9,342 bases of DNA, taken from NCBI GenBank assembly GCA_002084385.1, contig NBLS01000104.1:1-9342 (forward strand), in the 5' to 3' direction. The stretch is from Desulfobacteraceae bacterium 4572_19 (GTDB taxonomy: Bacteria; Desulfobacterota; Desulfobacteria; Desulfobacterales; NBLS01). Position numbers and translations under genes: made by a program. Shown piece after piece: positions 1 through 6,109 of the stretch. The notes below the pieces were generated by a model. That model was not told the DNA's origin. It worked only from the letters and a program-made list of their open reading frames with translations, and did no database searches. The stretch's first letter is position 1. Each line of letters begins with the position of its first letter.

Positions 1-1611
1 AAAACCGCTTGTTTTTGAAAGCCTGCCTCCTCGAACAAGATATTTCAATTTATCAAGAAACAGATACTCTTCACACTTGTCTATTGCAGATTGTGCAAAA
101 TCAATTATATCTTCCAAACTATGATTTTCAAGAGAGTATTTAATAATAGCAAGCACTGCAAGCCCAAGTCTTCCCGATGCTGATCCTGAATCTATCACTT
201 TTAATCTATTATCAGGGTCTATCACTTTTAATCTATTATCAGGGTCATTCTCTTTTTTCCAGCTACATACAGTAGCATAATTACCTGTATATATTGACCC
301 TGTGCAAAGATAAAGAACCTTGTCATATCGTTCAAGAGCGGTCTGATAACATTGATACCTTTCAGATAATGAAGCTTGAGCAGTGGAAACTTTTATGTCG
401 TTTTTCATAATTTCATAGAGCTTTTGGCCGGCAAATAAAGTTTCAGGAATTGATTGTGAGTAACACGCTCCCGAAGACGTTGTATTATCGCAACTTTTAT
501 TTTTCTCTGCACCAGACAGTAATTCATTATTGTAAGTTGTTACAATATAGCTATCCAATAGTGTTATCCCAAAATTTTGTGCATCTTTTCTCGTTACAGA
601 ACCTGCGGCATCAGTCATTATATGGATAGATGCTTCTTCTTTTAAAGTAGGTTTTTTAATTTCTACTTGTTGTATTTTTTCTTCATTCCACTTAACAACA
701 TCACCCATTTGCTCAATATGACTACGAATATTATCTTTATCTTTTGTGTGAAGGTGAATTTTCAGAAAAGACTTTTCTGGTGTTACAATTAAACTTTCGG
801 CAGGTGTAGCAAATAACTGATTATATGGATGCTTATTCTCTACCTGATTATTTTCCTGATTATTTTCCTGAGCATTTATCTGATTATTTCCCTGGGCATT
901 TACCTGATCATTTGCCAAATCACTTGCCTGATTTTTCAATTGAATCAAAGTGTTTATGCAAAAACCACCTTCATCTTCAATAAAATTATCAGAAGATATT
1001 AAAAGTTTTCCTTTAAATATTTCAGATATTAATCGGAACTTATCGGTTTGATTAACAAGGCTTTTTAAAAAACCTTCCATATAAATAAACATACCAAGAG
1101 CTCCGGCATCCACAACATTAGATTTTTGCAAACACGGAAGAAGCGAAGATGTTAAAAGCACTGCTTTTTCAAGATCATCAAGTATGATTGATACCGATTT
1201 TTTATGCTTATTAATTGGATTTCTTGTAATACTTTCCACAAATTTATCAAAAAAAGTAAGCATAGTACCAGACTTTGGTTCCAAAACTGATTTATAAGCC
1301 TGATCCCTTCCATTTTCAACAGCTTTTGCAAAATTATCCAATGAATTTAATTTAACAAGAGGAATAAAAAAACAAGATGCGATATTTCCAGAATTTCCCG
1401 TTGCAGAAAAAAGAAGATTACGACAAATATTTTCACAACTATCGGCTAACTGTCCAACCGGAGTACTTTTAAGAGGAGCAAGGCTAACCCTTAAATTCTG
1501 ACCGGTATCAGCATCTCTTACCGGAAATACATTTATAGCATCAAGAAGATCCGACCATGATACAAGACGTTCATAGCCAACGTTAAACGCCTTTCTAAAA
1601 TTTTCATTCAT
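1..1611 (-). CDS. DAK2 (DhaL/FakA-like)–DegV (FakB-like) fusion protein, C-terminus off the window
   Basis: I see 537 in-frame codons from ATG 1611 to the window edge. Residues 27-40 read NVFPVRDADTGQNL and match the Mg-ATP-binding signature of DhaL/FakA domains (usually NVFPVPDGDTG); ATGNSGN (70-76) and VVDAGALG (166-173) are further DhaL motifs. Residues about 210-320 resemble the FakA middle domain, keeping a Cys (218) and an HLHT motif (286-289) that in FakA are thought to bind zinc. From about 327 it is DegV/FakB-like: MTDAAGSV, a weakened TSQPS-type lipid motif (STAQAS, 409-414), and YLVRGGRLSKTSG near the edge. In the known two-protein system FakB holds a fatty acid and FakA phosphorylates it; here both parts are in one chain, so an acid-to-acyl-phosphate role is inferred. 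A six-unit Q/N repeat interrupts the middle domain. No clear Shine-Dalgarno precedes the ATG; a 61-bp dispersed repeat ends 4 bp upstream. The last part of DegV is cut off. Confidence 0.88.
   Translation of the reverse strand, partial: MNENFRKAFNVGYERLVSWSDLLDAINVFPVRDADTGQNLRVSLAPLKSTPVGQLADSCENICRNLLFSATGNSGNIASCFFIPLVKLNSLDNFAKAVENGRDQAYKSVLEPKSGTMLTFFDKFVESITRNPINKHKKSVSIILDDLEKAVLLTSSLLPCLQKSNVVDAGALGMFIYMEGFLKSLVNQTDKFRLISEIFKGKLLISSDNFIEDEGGFCINTLIQLKNQASDLANDQVNAQGNNQINAQENNQENNQVENKHPYNQLFATPAESLIVTPEKSFLKIHLHTKDKDNIRSHIEQMGDVVKWNEEKIQQVEIKKPTLKEEASIHIMTDAAGSVTRKDAQNFGITLLDSYIVTTYNNELLSGAEKNKSCDNTTSSGACYSQSIPETLFAGQKLYEIMKNDIKVSTAQASLSERYQCYQTALERYDKVLYLCTGSIYTGNYATVCSWKKENDPDNRLKVIDPDNRLKVIDSGSASGRLGLAVLAIIKYSLENHSLEDIIDFAQSAIDKCEEYLFLDKLKYLVRGGRLSKTSGF
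191..244. repeat. Perfect 27-bp tandem duplication inside the DegV domain
   Basis: Two identical 27-bp units abut (191-217 and 218-244). In the minus-strand protein they encode DPDNRLKVI twice (residues 456-464 and 465-473), directly before the DS of the DegV 'vIDS' strand. The duplication keeps the frame and adds nine residues to a normally tight strand-loop element. Perfect identity of the units suggests a recent slippage event. Confidence 0.95.
835..906. repeat. 12-bp-period repeat encoding six Q-x-N-N/A tetrapeptides
   Basis: On the minus strand residues 236-259 read as six tetrapeptides (QVNA, QGNN, QINA, QENN, QENN, QVEN), a 12-nt imperfect microsatellite. It lies between the Cys-containing start (GGFC, 215-218) and the HLHT end (286-289) of the FakA-like middle domain, so it is an insertion of a flexible polar linker within that domain rather than a linker between domains. 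Copy number is expected to vary between strains. Confidence 0.9.
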
Positions 1612-1615
1612 TATA

Positions 1616-1676
1616 CGTAACCATTCACAACCAAGAAATATGATTTTTCGGTAATCTCACATTTGTAAGCGTTCAC
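1616..1676 (-). repeat. 61-bp dispersed intergenic repeat, copy A (inverted relative to B and C)
   Basis: The reverse complement matches copy B (5331-5391) at 55 of 61 positions. The family has near-identical direct repeats at its ends (GTGAACGCTTACA and GTGAACGGTTACA) and an internal inverted repeat AAATGTGA / TCACATTT with a 13-nt loop; this copy has one mismatched pair in that stem. It fills nearly all of the 72-bp gap between the thioesterase and the DAK2-DegV gene and supplies the latter's 5' leader. Confidence 0.9.
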
Positions 1677-1683
1677 AAGTGCC

Positions 1684-2091
1684 TTATATTCGCATAAACA
1701 GCTTATCATATAATAGTTGTCCTATATATGACAAGCTGTTTATGAGTTTCACAGCAAGTTGTTCACTTTTTCCTTTGGCACAAAGTATATTTCCATTTGC
1801 AAGATAAATTTCAAACTCCATTGCAATCTTATATTTTGCATCAGTAACAGTTGCCTTACAAATAAATTCATCATTATGACGAAGTGGCCGAATATATTTA
1901 ATTGATGATTTTGTTATGGGAAAAATATACTGATTGGTCATGGAATACTGATATAAATCTATACCGACATCATTAAATAAACCAAATCTTGCTATATCAA
2001 AATACTTAAAATAGTTACCATGCCATACAATATGCACAGGATCAAGATCATGAAATGGCACCTTAATTTTAACTTCGTAGCTTTTTATCAT
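1684..2091 (-). CDS. Acyl-CoA thioesterase, 4HBT/YbgC hotdog family
   Basis: 135 aa, the normal length of a single-hotdog acyl-CoA thioesterase. Residues 13-28 (FHDLDPVHIVWHGNYF) carry the 4HBT signature: Asp17 corresponds to the catalytic Asp of 4-hydroxybenzoyl-CoA thioesterase, and HGNY opens the central helix. The family hydrolyses acyl-CoA to free acid plus CoA in the cytoplasm; the acyl substrate cannot be read from sequence. The gene starts 9 bp after the ACT-protein stop, so it is the last gene of the oxidoreductase operon and may act on its acyl-CoA product. No convincing Shine-Dalgarno is seen, so translation may be coupled to the upstream gene. The final 17 or so codons lie within a 20-bp-arm hairpin, and the resulting tail (…LLYDKLFMRI) looks unlike normal family ends, as if rewritten by an inserted palindrome. 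Confidence 0.88.
   Translation of the reverse strand: MIKSYEVKIKVPFHDLDPVHIVWHGNYFKYFDIARFGLFNDVGIDLYQYSMTNQYIFPITKSSIKYIRPLRHNDEFICKATVTDAKYKIAMEFEIYLANGNILCAKGKSEQLAVKLINSLSYIGQLLYDKLFMRI
1693..1744. repeat. Long hairpin (20-bp arms) in the 3' end of the thioesterase gene
   Basis: Left arm 1693-1712 (CATAAACAGCTTATCATATA) and right arm 1725-1744 are complementary at 19 of 20 positions around a 12-nt loop. The whole structure is inside the coding region and ends 6 bp before the stop codon. There is no T-run on either side, so it is not a standard intrinsic terminator, though it could slow or protect the transcript end. The 16 bases at 1689-1704 recur exactly at 5315-5330, beside repeat copy B. 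Confidence 0.9.
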
Positions 2092-2100
2092 ATATAAAGA

Positions 2101-2589
2101 CTATTGGTCATCCTGAAATATTTCAGATGCAAGTTTAATATCTTCAGGGCTGAAAACAAAAAGGCATTTTTCTTCAGGAGATGAAACAGAGCCATATACA
2201 TAGTTTATATTAATCTCTTTCTCACCAAATTTTCGGGTGATTTCCATAAGAGAGCCCGGGTGATTTTCAAGTTTAACGGCAATTACCTCTTTACTATCAA
2301 ATAAATATTCATTTTTAACAAGCAGTTCCATGGCAACTTCCGGTTTATTAACAAGAAGTCTGATAAGAGCAAACTCTGCAGAATCTTTATAAATAGATGC
2401 GTAATTTGCAGGTGACGCTATTCTTTTTAAGGATTTTCCCCTTGCCTTAAAAAGATTTTGAACATAACTTGATGCATCCTGAATAGTAATTGCATCAATA
2501 TTTATTTTATTATCAGCAAGAAGAGTTGACAATATTCCAAGTTCACCCGGTTTATTTTTTAAAAAAAGCGAAATCTCGGTTCTTATCAT
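2101..2589 (-). CDS. Tandem ACT-domain regulatory protein
   Basis: 162 aa with two ACT domains and nothing else: residues 4-70 (ISLFLKNKPGELGILSTLLA…) and about 92-160 (AVKLENHPGSLMEITRKF…). Both keep the N-x-PG-x-L turn that begins the ligand-binding helix of ACT domains, which usually bind amino acids. There is no catalytic or DNA-binding domain. Stand-alone tandem-ACT proteins often sit in 2-oxoacid:ferredoxin oxidoreductase operons, so an amino-acid-responsive adaptor for the neighbouring enzyme is a fair inference, with the ligand unknown. The start is supported by GGGGAG about 6 bp upstream; the gene begins 3 bp after the gamma-subunit stop, so the two are almost certainly co-transcribed. 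Confidence 0.9.
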   Translation of the reverse strand: MIRTEISLFLKNKPGELGILSTLLADNKINIDAITIQDASSYVQNLFKARGKSLKRIASPANYASIYKDSAEFALIRLLVNKPEVAMELLVKNEYLFDSKEVIAVKLENHPGSLMEITRKFGEKEININYVYGSVSSPEEKCLFVFSPEDIKLASEIFQDDQ

Positions 2590-2592
2590 AGC

Positions 2593-3126
2593 TTACTCCC
2601 CAATTTTGCGACCCTGTTCAAGAGCTTCCATATTCATGGGAATTAATTTTGCTTTTTTTGCAAACTCATTTTTTACACAGTTTTTCAAGGTTTCAAATTT
2701 AACTATTTTACTGCGTGCAACAAAAGCACCAAGTGCAACAATATTGGCAGCTTTAACACTTCCTACTTTTATGGCAACATCGTTAGCCGGAACAAAAAGT
2801 TCATCAAGATCATCCCTTTGTGTATTTATGGAAATCAGAGAACTATTTATCATTACAACCCCATCTTTTTTTACAATAGGGGCAAATTTTTCCAAAGAAG
2901 GACGATTCATTGCAACAAGGTGGCCTGGATGTTTAATAATGGGAGAGCCTATAAATTTATTGCTTACAACAACCGTACAATATGCTGTTCCGCCTCTCAT
3001 TTCCGGACCGTAAGAAGGTATCCATGCAACTTCTGAACCCTCGTCCATTGCAGCATGAGCCAAAATTTTTGCAATCATTAATATTCCCTGACCGCCGAAT
3101 CCGGCAAACATTACTTCGCTTTGCAT
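2593..3126 (-). CDS. 2-oxoacid:acceptor oxidoreductase, gamma subunit (KorC/VorC-like)
   Basis: 177 aa, full length for the family. The N-terminal GFGGQGILMIAKILAHAA (residues 9-26) and IPSYGPEMRGGTAYCTV (36-52) are diagnostic of the gamma subunit of the pyruvate/2-oxoacid:ferredoxin oxidoreductase superfamily; GSVKAANIVALGAFV (about 122-136) is the second conserved stretch. This subunit packs against alpha and beta in the thiamine-diphosphate enzyme that converts a 2-oxoacid and CoA to acyl-CoA, CO2 and reduced ferredoxin. The Shine-Dalgarno GGAGGAG overlaps the end of the beta gene, whose stop is only 2 bp away, indicating translational coupling. Substrate (2-oxoglutarate, branched-chain 2-oxoacid or other) is not decided by this subunit. 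Confidence 0.93.
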   Translation of the reverse strand: MQSEVMFAGFGGQGILMIAKILAHAAMDEGSEVAWIPSYGPEMRGGTAYCTVVVSNKFIGSPIIKHPGHLVAMNRPSLEKFAPIVKKDGVVMINSSLISINTQRDDLDELFVPANDVAIKVGSVKAANIVALGAFVARSKIVKFETLKNCVKNEFAKKAKLIPMNMEALEQGRKIGE

Positions 3127-3128
3127 AA

Positions 3129-3872
3129 TTATTTCTCCTCCGGGGTCTTAAATTCACCTAATTTATAATATGGTAAAAGAGTATCTTCAGCCCATTTTAA
3201 TGCATCCACCGGCGTAAGCCCCCAGTTTGTAGGACAAGTACTTACAACTTCTACAAAACTAAAACACTTTTTTTCCTGTTGATATTGAAAAGCTTTTTTT
3301 ATCGCTTTTTTGGCTTTCATAATATACTTGGGTTTTAGTACAGTCTGCCTTGTTACATATCCCGGTGTTTTTAGAGTTGAAAGAAGTTCCGACATCTGTA
3401 TTGGCATCCCCACATCGTCAACATTACGCCCAAATGGAGATGTGGACGTTTTCTGATTAGGCATGGTTGTTGGTGCCATCTGACCGCCTGTCATGCCATA
3501 GATTGCATTATTAACAAATATAGTCGTAAATTTCTCACCACGATTGGCAGCATGAATAATTTCACTCATACCGATACTTGCAAGGTCACCGTCTCCTTGA
3601 TAAGTAAAAACCATAAGATCCGGTCTAACCCGTTTTATCCCCGTTGCCATTGCAGGTGCACGCCCATGAGCAGCTTCCTGAAAATCGCATGTAAAATAAT
3701 TATATGCAAGAACTGCACAACCAACGGGAGCTATGCCTACAGTTTTTCCGTGAATATCAAGCTCATCTATTACCTCGGCTACAAGTCTATGAATAATACC
3801 GTGGGTACACCCTGGACAATAGTGGGTGTGGGCATCTGACAAAGCGTCTGGTTTTTTAAATATTTTTGCCAT
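3129..3872 (-). CDS. 2-oxoacid:acceptor oxidoreductase, beta (thiamine diphosphate) subunit (KorB/VorA-like)
   Basis: 247 aa, normal length. HYCPGCTHGIIHRL (17-30) is the family's N-terminal motif. The ThDP/Mg site is YQGDGDLASIGMSEIIHAANR (about 91-111) followed by VNNAIYGMTGGQMAPT (about 120-135), the GDGD…N-N arrangement of ThDP enzymes. It holds the cofactor and performs the oxidative decarboxylation together with alpha. The start is fixed by a good Shine-Dalgarno (AAGGAG, 3881-3886), which overlaps the end of the alpha gene; the two genes are 15 bp apart. The mature complex would be the four-subunit type, with electron exit through the separate ferredoxin subunit at 4895-5125. Confidence 0.94.
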   Translation of the reverse strand: MAKIFKKPDALSDAHTHYCPGCTHGIIHRLVAEVIDELDIHGKTVGIAPVGCAVLAYNYFTCDFQEAAHGRAPAMATGIKRVRPDLMVFTYQGDGDLASIGMSEIIHAANRGEKFTTIFVNNAIYGMTGGQMAPTTMPNQKTSTSPFGRNVDDVGMPIQMSELLSTLKTPGYVTRQTVLKPKYIMKAKKAIKKAFQYQQEKKCFSFVEVVSTCPTNWGLTPVDALKWAEDTLLPYYKLGEFKTPEEK

Positions 3873-3887
3873 TAATAATGCTCCTTG

Positions 3888-4883
3888 TTACGCCTTTTGT
3901 ATAAAAAATTGTATTTGTTCAATTATTTCTTCTACCATCTGCCCCATGCTCATTTCAATGCTAACAACCAATTTACAGCTATCTATAACTGCTGCATCAT
4001 AAATTGCCTGTTCCGGAAAAGGAAAAAGAGTTTGTGGTCTTATCATTCCGACTTCTAATCCATCCTCTTTTAATTTATCTATGGCTGTTTTGCATACACG
4101 GCTCATTGTTCCATAACTTACAATTAACACCTTATAATCACCATCTGTATTATAAGATTCATACTGGATATCTTTTTTCATCTTCTCATATTTTGCTTTA
4201 AGAAGAAGGTTATGGTCATTTAATTGTGTTGAATCAAGATAGAGAGATTTAACAAGATTACGTTTTTTACTCTTACGATAATCCATCCCGCTTGTTGCCC
4301 AATCATCCTTATTACTTGGCTCGGACGAAAGATTATCCGGGAATTCAACAGGTTCCATCATTTGCCCTATAAGGCCATCACCTAATATCATTACAGGTGT
4401 TCTGTATTCTTCAGCAATGGGAAATGCTTTCATTACCATTTCAACAGCCTCTTGAACACTTGCCGGAGCCATAACAAAAAGTCTGTAGTCACCATGCCCA
4501 CCACCTTTTGTTGCTTGAAAATAATCCCCCTGGGAAGGTAAAATCCCGCCAAGTCCCGGGCCTCCACGCATAATATTTACAAATACTGCCGGACATTGTG
4601 CCGATGCAATATAGCTTATGGCTTCGCTCATTAAACTAACACCGGGACTTGACGATGTTGTCATTACACGCTCTCCACATCCTGACGCACCAAAAATCAT
4701 ATACCCTACGGCAACTTCACTTTCACCTTGCAGAAAAGTTCCCCCTACTTCCGGCATACGACGGGAAAGGTATTCAGCCACTTCCGACTGGGGGGTTATA
4801 GGATATGCAAAATAATTAAGACAACCTGCCCTTATCGCAGCTTCACCAATTGCTTCATTTCCTTTCATAAGTACTTTAGCCAT
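3888..4883 (-). CDS. 2-oxoacid:acceptor oxidoreductase, alpha subunit (VorB/KorA-like), apparently short at the C-terminus
   Basis: 331 aa. KGNEAIGEAAIRAG (7-20), YPITPQSEVAEYL (27-39), QGESEVAVGYMIFGAS (52-67) and MTTSSSPGVSLMSEAI (74-89) are the conserved core of VorB/KorA alpha subunits; RPQTLFPFPEQAI (about 283-295) and EMSMGQM (about 311-317) belong to the C-terminal domain. Family members I know continue after 'GQMVE' with about 25 residues including an F-Y-G-R-x-GG segment before a final P-x-EI helix; here QMVEE runs straight into IIEQIQFFIQKA and the stop. I read this as an in-frame deletion or a divergent end. The Shine-Dalgarno is GGGGG about 6 bp upstream; 11 bp separate it from the ferredoxin stop. 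The overall sequence is closest in feel to enzymes annotated for branched-chain 2-oxoacids (VorB), but a 2-oxoglutarate role cannot be excluded. Confidence 0.92.
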   Translation of the reverse strand: MAKVLMKGNEAIGEAAIRAGCLNYFAYPITPQSEVAEYLSRRMPEVGGTFLQGESEVAVGYMIFGASGCGERVMTTSSSPGVSLMSEAISYIASAQCPAVFVNIMRGGPGLGGILPSQGDYFQATKGGGHGDYRLFVMAPASVQEAVEMVMKAFPIAEEYRTPVMILGDGLIGQMMEPVEFPDNLSSEPSNKDDWATSGMDYRKSKKRNLVKSLYLDSTQLNDHNLLLKAKYEKMKKDIQYESYNTDGDYKVLIVSYGTMSRVCKTAIDKLKEDGLEVGMIRPQTLFPFPEQAIYDAAVIDSCKLVVSIEMSMGQMVEEIIEQIQFFIQKA

Positions 4884-4894
4884 ATCTGCCCCCC

Positions 4895-5125
4895 TTATTG
4901 AGCCTCTTTCTCTTTAACATTTTTTAAAATGGTTATGGCCACATCGGGACACATAATACAACACGCTGTGCAGAAAATGCAGTCTTCCGGACGTGCCTGA
5001 AATGCAGGAAAATATCCTTTTTCACTAATATCTCCAGAAATCTGAAGAACATTTTTGGGGCATACTTCAATACATAAACCGCATCCCTTACACCTTTCAA
5101 TGTCAATAACATGGTTGTACTCCAT
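4895..5125 (-). CDS. 2x[4Fe-4S] ferredoxin-like subunit of the 2-oxoacid oxidoreductase (KorD/VorD-like)
   Basis: 76 aa with two classical [4Fe-4S] motifs: CKGCGLCIEVCP (13-24) and CIFCTACCIMCP (49-60). Size and position fit the delta subunit that takes electrons from the ThDP catalytic core and passes them to soluble ferredoxin. An extra Cys in the second motif (CTACC) is not needed for ligation. It is the first gene of the tight operon, with a strong Shine-Dalgarno (GAGGAG, 5135-5140, spacing 9). The promoter should lie in 5126-5330, but I could not pick a convincing -35/-10 pair there. Confidence 0.95.
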   Translation of the reverse strand: MEYNHVIDIERCKGCGLCIEVCPKNVLQISGDISEKGYFPAFQARPEDCIFCTACCIMCPDVAITILKNVKEKEAQ

Positions 5126-5410
5126 ACACCAAAACTCCTCTGAAATAATCTTCGTAAACAGTTATAATTTAAAATTCAAACGTATTTTGCTTAAATTTCA
5201 TGGTAATTTTTTTACAATAACATAAGGATTACCAAGCAATAAATTGTATTTATTTTTTTGTAAACCCTAAGAACAACCACAAAAGATTGTCGTAAGCATT
5301 CATAATACCTCATCTTCGCATAAACAGCTTGTGAACGCTTACAAATGTGAGATTACCGAAAAATCACATTTCTTATTCGTGAACGGTTACAGATTGTCTT
5401 TGCAACATCA
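5126..5410. other. Intergenic region between the NTPase and the ferredoxin gene
   Basis: 285 bp, very AT-rich. It contains the ferredoxin Shine-Dalgarno, repeat copy B at 5331-5391 and the shared 16-mer at 5315-5330. A degenerate end-like motif (CGTAAGCATTCAT) lies at 5291-5303. No ORF, tRNA, riboswitch or T-tailed terminator is apparent. It probably holds the leftward operon promoter. Confidence 0.7.
5331..5391 (+). repeat. 61-bp dispersed intergenic repeat, copy B
   Basis: Starts with GTGAACGCTTACA and ends with GTGAACGGTTACA (12 of 13 identical, direct orientation). Between them AAATGTGA (5343-5350) and TCACATTT (5364-5371) form a perfect 8-bp stem around 13 nt. It begins right after the 16-mer shared with the thioesterase hairpin and ends 19 bp from the NTPase stop codon. 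Matches copy C at 57 of 61 positions. Confidence 0.92.
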
Positions 5411-6109
5411 TTAACTACATAAAACAACAGCTTTTTTCCACGGTGGAACAAGTTGCCTTTCAATTGGCAAAACAGGACAGCTAAATTTTGCAATGTCAAG
5501 CTCGGATATCAAATTGGTTTCACATGTAATAAAAACAAGTGGCAAACCACTTTCTTTAGCCAGCTTTGAAACAAACTGATATCCCTTGTAAATATTTTTC
5601 ACAGTTGTGTCTTCTATCAGATTTGCATTACTAACGAAACCTGTTATTTTTAATTTCGATGCTTTTTCTATTTCATCTTTCATTTTAAGACACCCCCCAA
5701 TCGTTTCTGTAAAAGGACGAAAAGGGTTTATAACCTGAAGCATCTGAACATCAATATCTTTAAGCATATCTCCAAGAGCCGCCAGCACTGTTACACCGAC
5801 ATGATCTCCACCGGCATCAAGAATTGCAAGCTGACCCGGTTTTTTTATTAATCCGCTTACAAGAGGACTTAAAATTGGAAGATCCGCCTGCATATATTGA
5901 GAAGGTGGCAAAATAACATCAATACCCAATGCTTCAAGGGCTTTTTTTGCCTCTCTTGTTCTAAAGTAGGGATTAACAAGATCAAGATCTGCAATACGAA
6001 CATCACAGCCTGAACGTTTTCTATTTACAGCGAGATTAACAGCAGTTTCAGTTTTACCGCTTCCATAATTTCCCACAATAATAACAACGCCTTCAAGGTT
6101 AATATCCAA
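5411..6109 (-). CDS. CobQ/MinD-like P-loop NTPase, TTG start
   Basis: 232 aa. The P-loop GNYGSGKT spans residues 13-20, followed by the switch-like ADLDLVNPYFR (40-50) and the Walker-B-like LAILDAGGD (94-102). This places it with SIMIBI-class ATPases (CbiA/CobQ/MinD fold), and annotation pipelines often call it 'cobalamin biosynthesis protein CobQ'. Nothing here links it to cobalamin: it lacks the amidotransferase domain of true CobQ. Its place before a 2-oxoacid oxidoreductase operon suggests a maturation or regulatory ATPase for that enzyme, which is inference. TTG at 6107-6109 is the only usable start: GGAG lies 7 bp upstream (6117-6120), an in-frame stop occurs at 6128-6130, and the nearby ATG is out of frame and closes at once. 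A 285-bp gap separates it from the ferredoxin gene, so co-transcription is possible but not shown. Confidence 0.85.
   Translation of the reverse strand: MDINLEGVVIIVGNYGSGKTETAVNLAVNRKRSGCDVRIADLDLVNPYFRTREAKKALEALGIDVILPPSQYMQADLPILSPLVSGLIKKPGQLAILDAGGDHVGVTVLAALGDMLKDIDVQMLQVINPFRPFTETIGGCLKMKDEIEKASKLKITGFVSNANLIEDTTVKNIYKGYQFVSKLAKESGLPLVFITCETNLISELDIAKFSCPVLPIERQLVPPWKKAVVLCS

Noticed and set aside
1693..1744. Long hairpin as an intrinsic terminator
   Set aside because: AT-rich stem within the coding sequence and no following T-run on either strand.
2606..3013. Plus-strand open frame of 135 codons opposite the gamma-subunit gene
   Set aside because: It is antisense to a clearly conserved gene, with low-complexity hydrophobic sequence and no family motif; the same holds for plus-strand frames at 2818-3036, 3552-3839, 4004-4201 and 4618-4815 and the minus-strand frame at 2957-3157.
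5126..5330. Sigma-70 or sigma-54 promoter for the oxidoreductase operon
   Set aside because: Several TATAAT-like strings occur in this AT-rich stretch, but none has a credible -35 partner, and no GG-N10-GC element of sigma-54 type was found.
5411..6109. Assigning the NTPase to cobalamin biosynthesis
   Set aside because: It has only the P-loop domain, without the glutamine amidotransferase domain, and no cobalamin genes are nearby.
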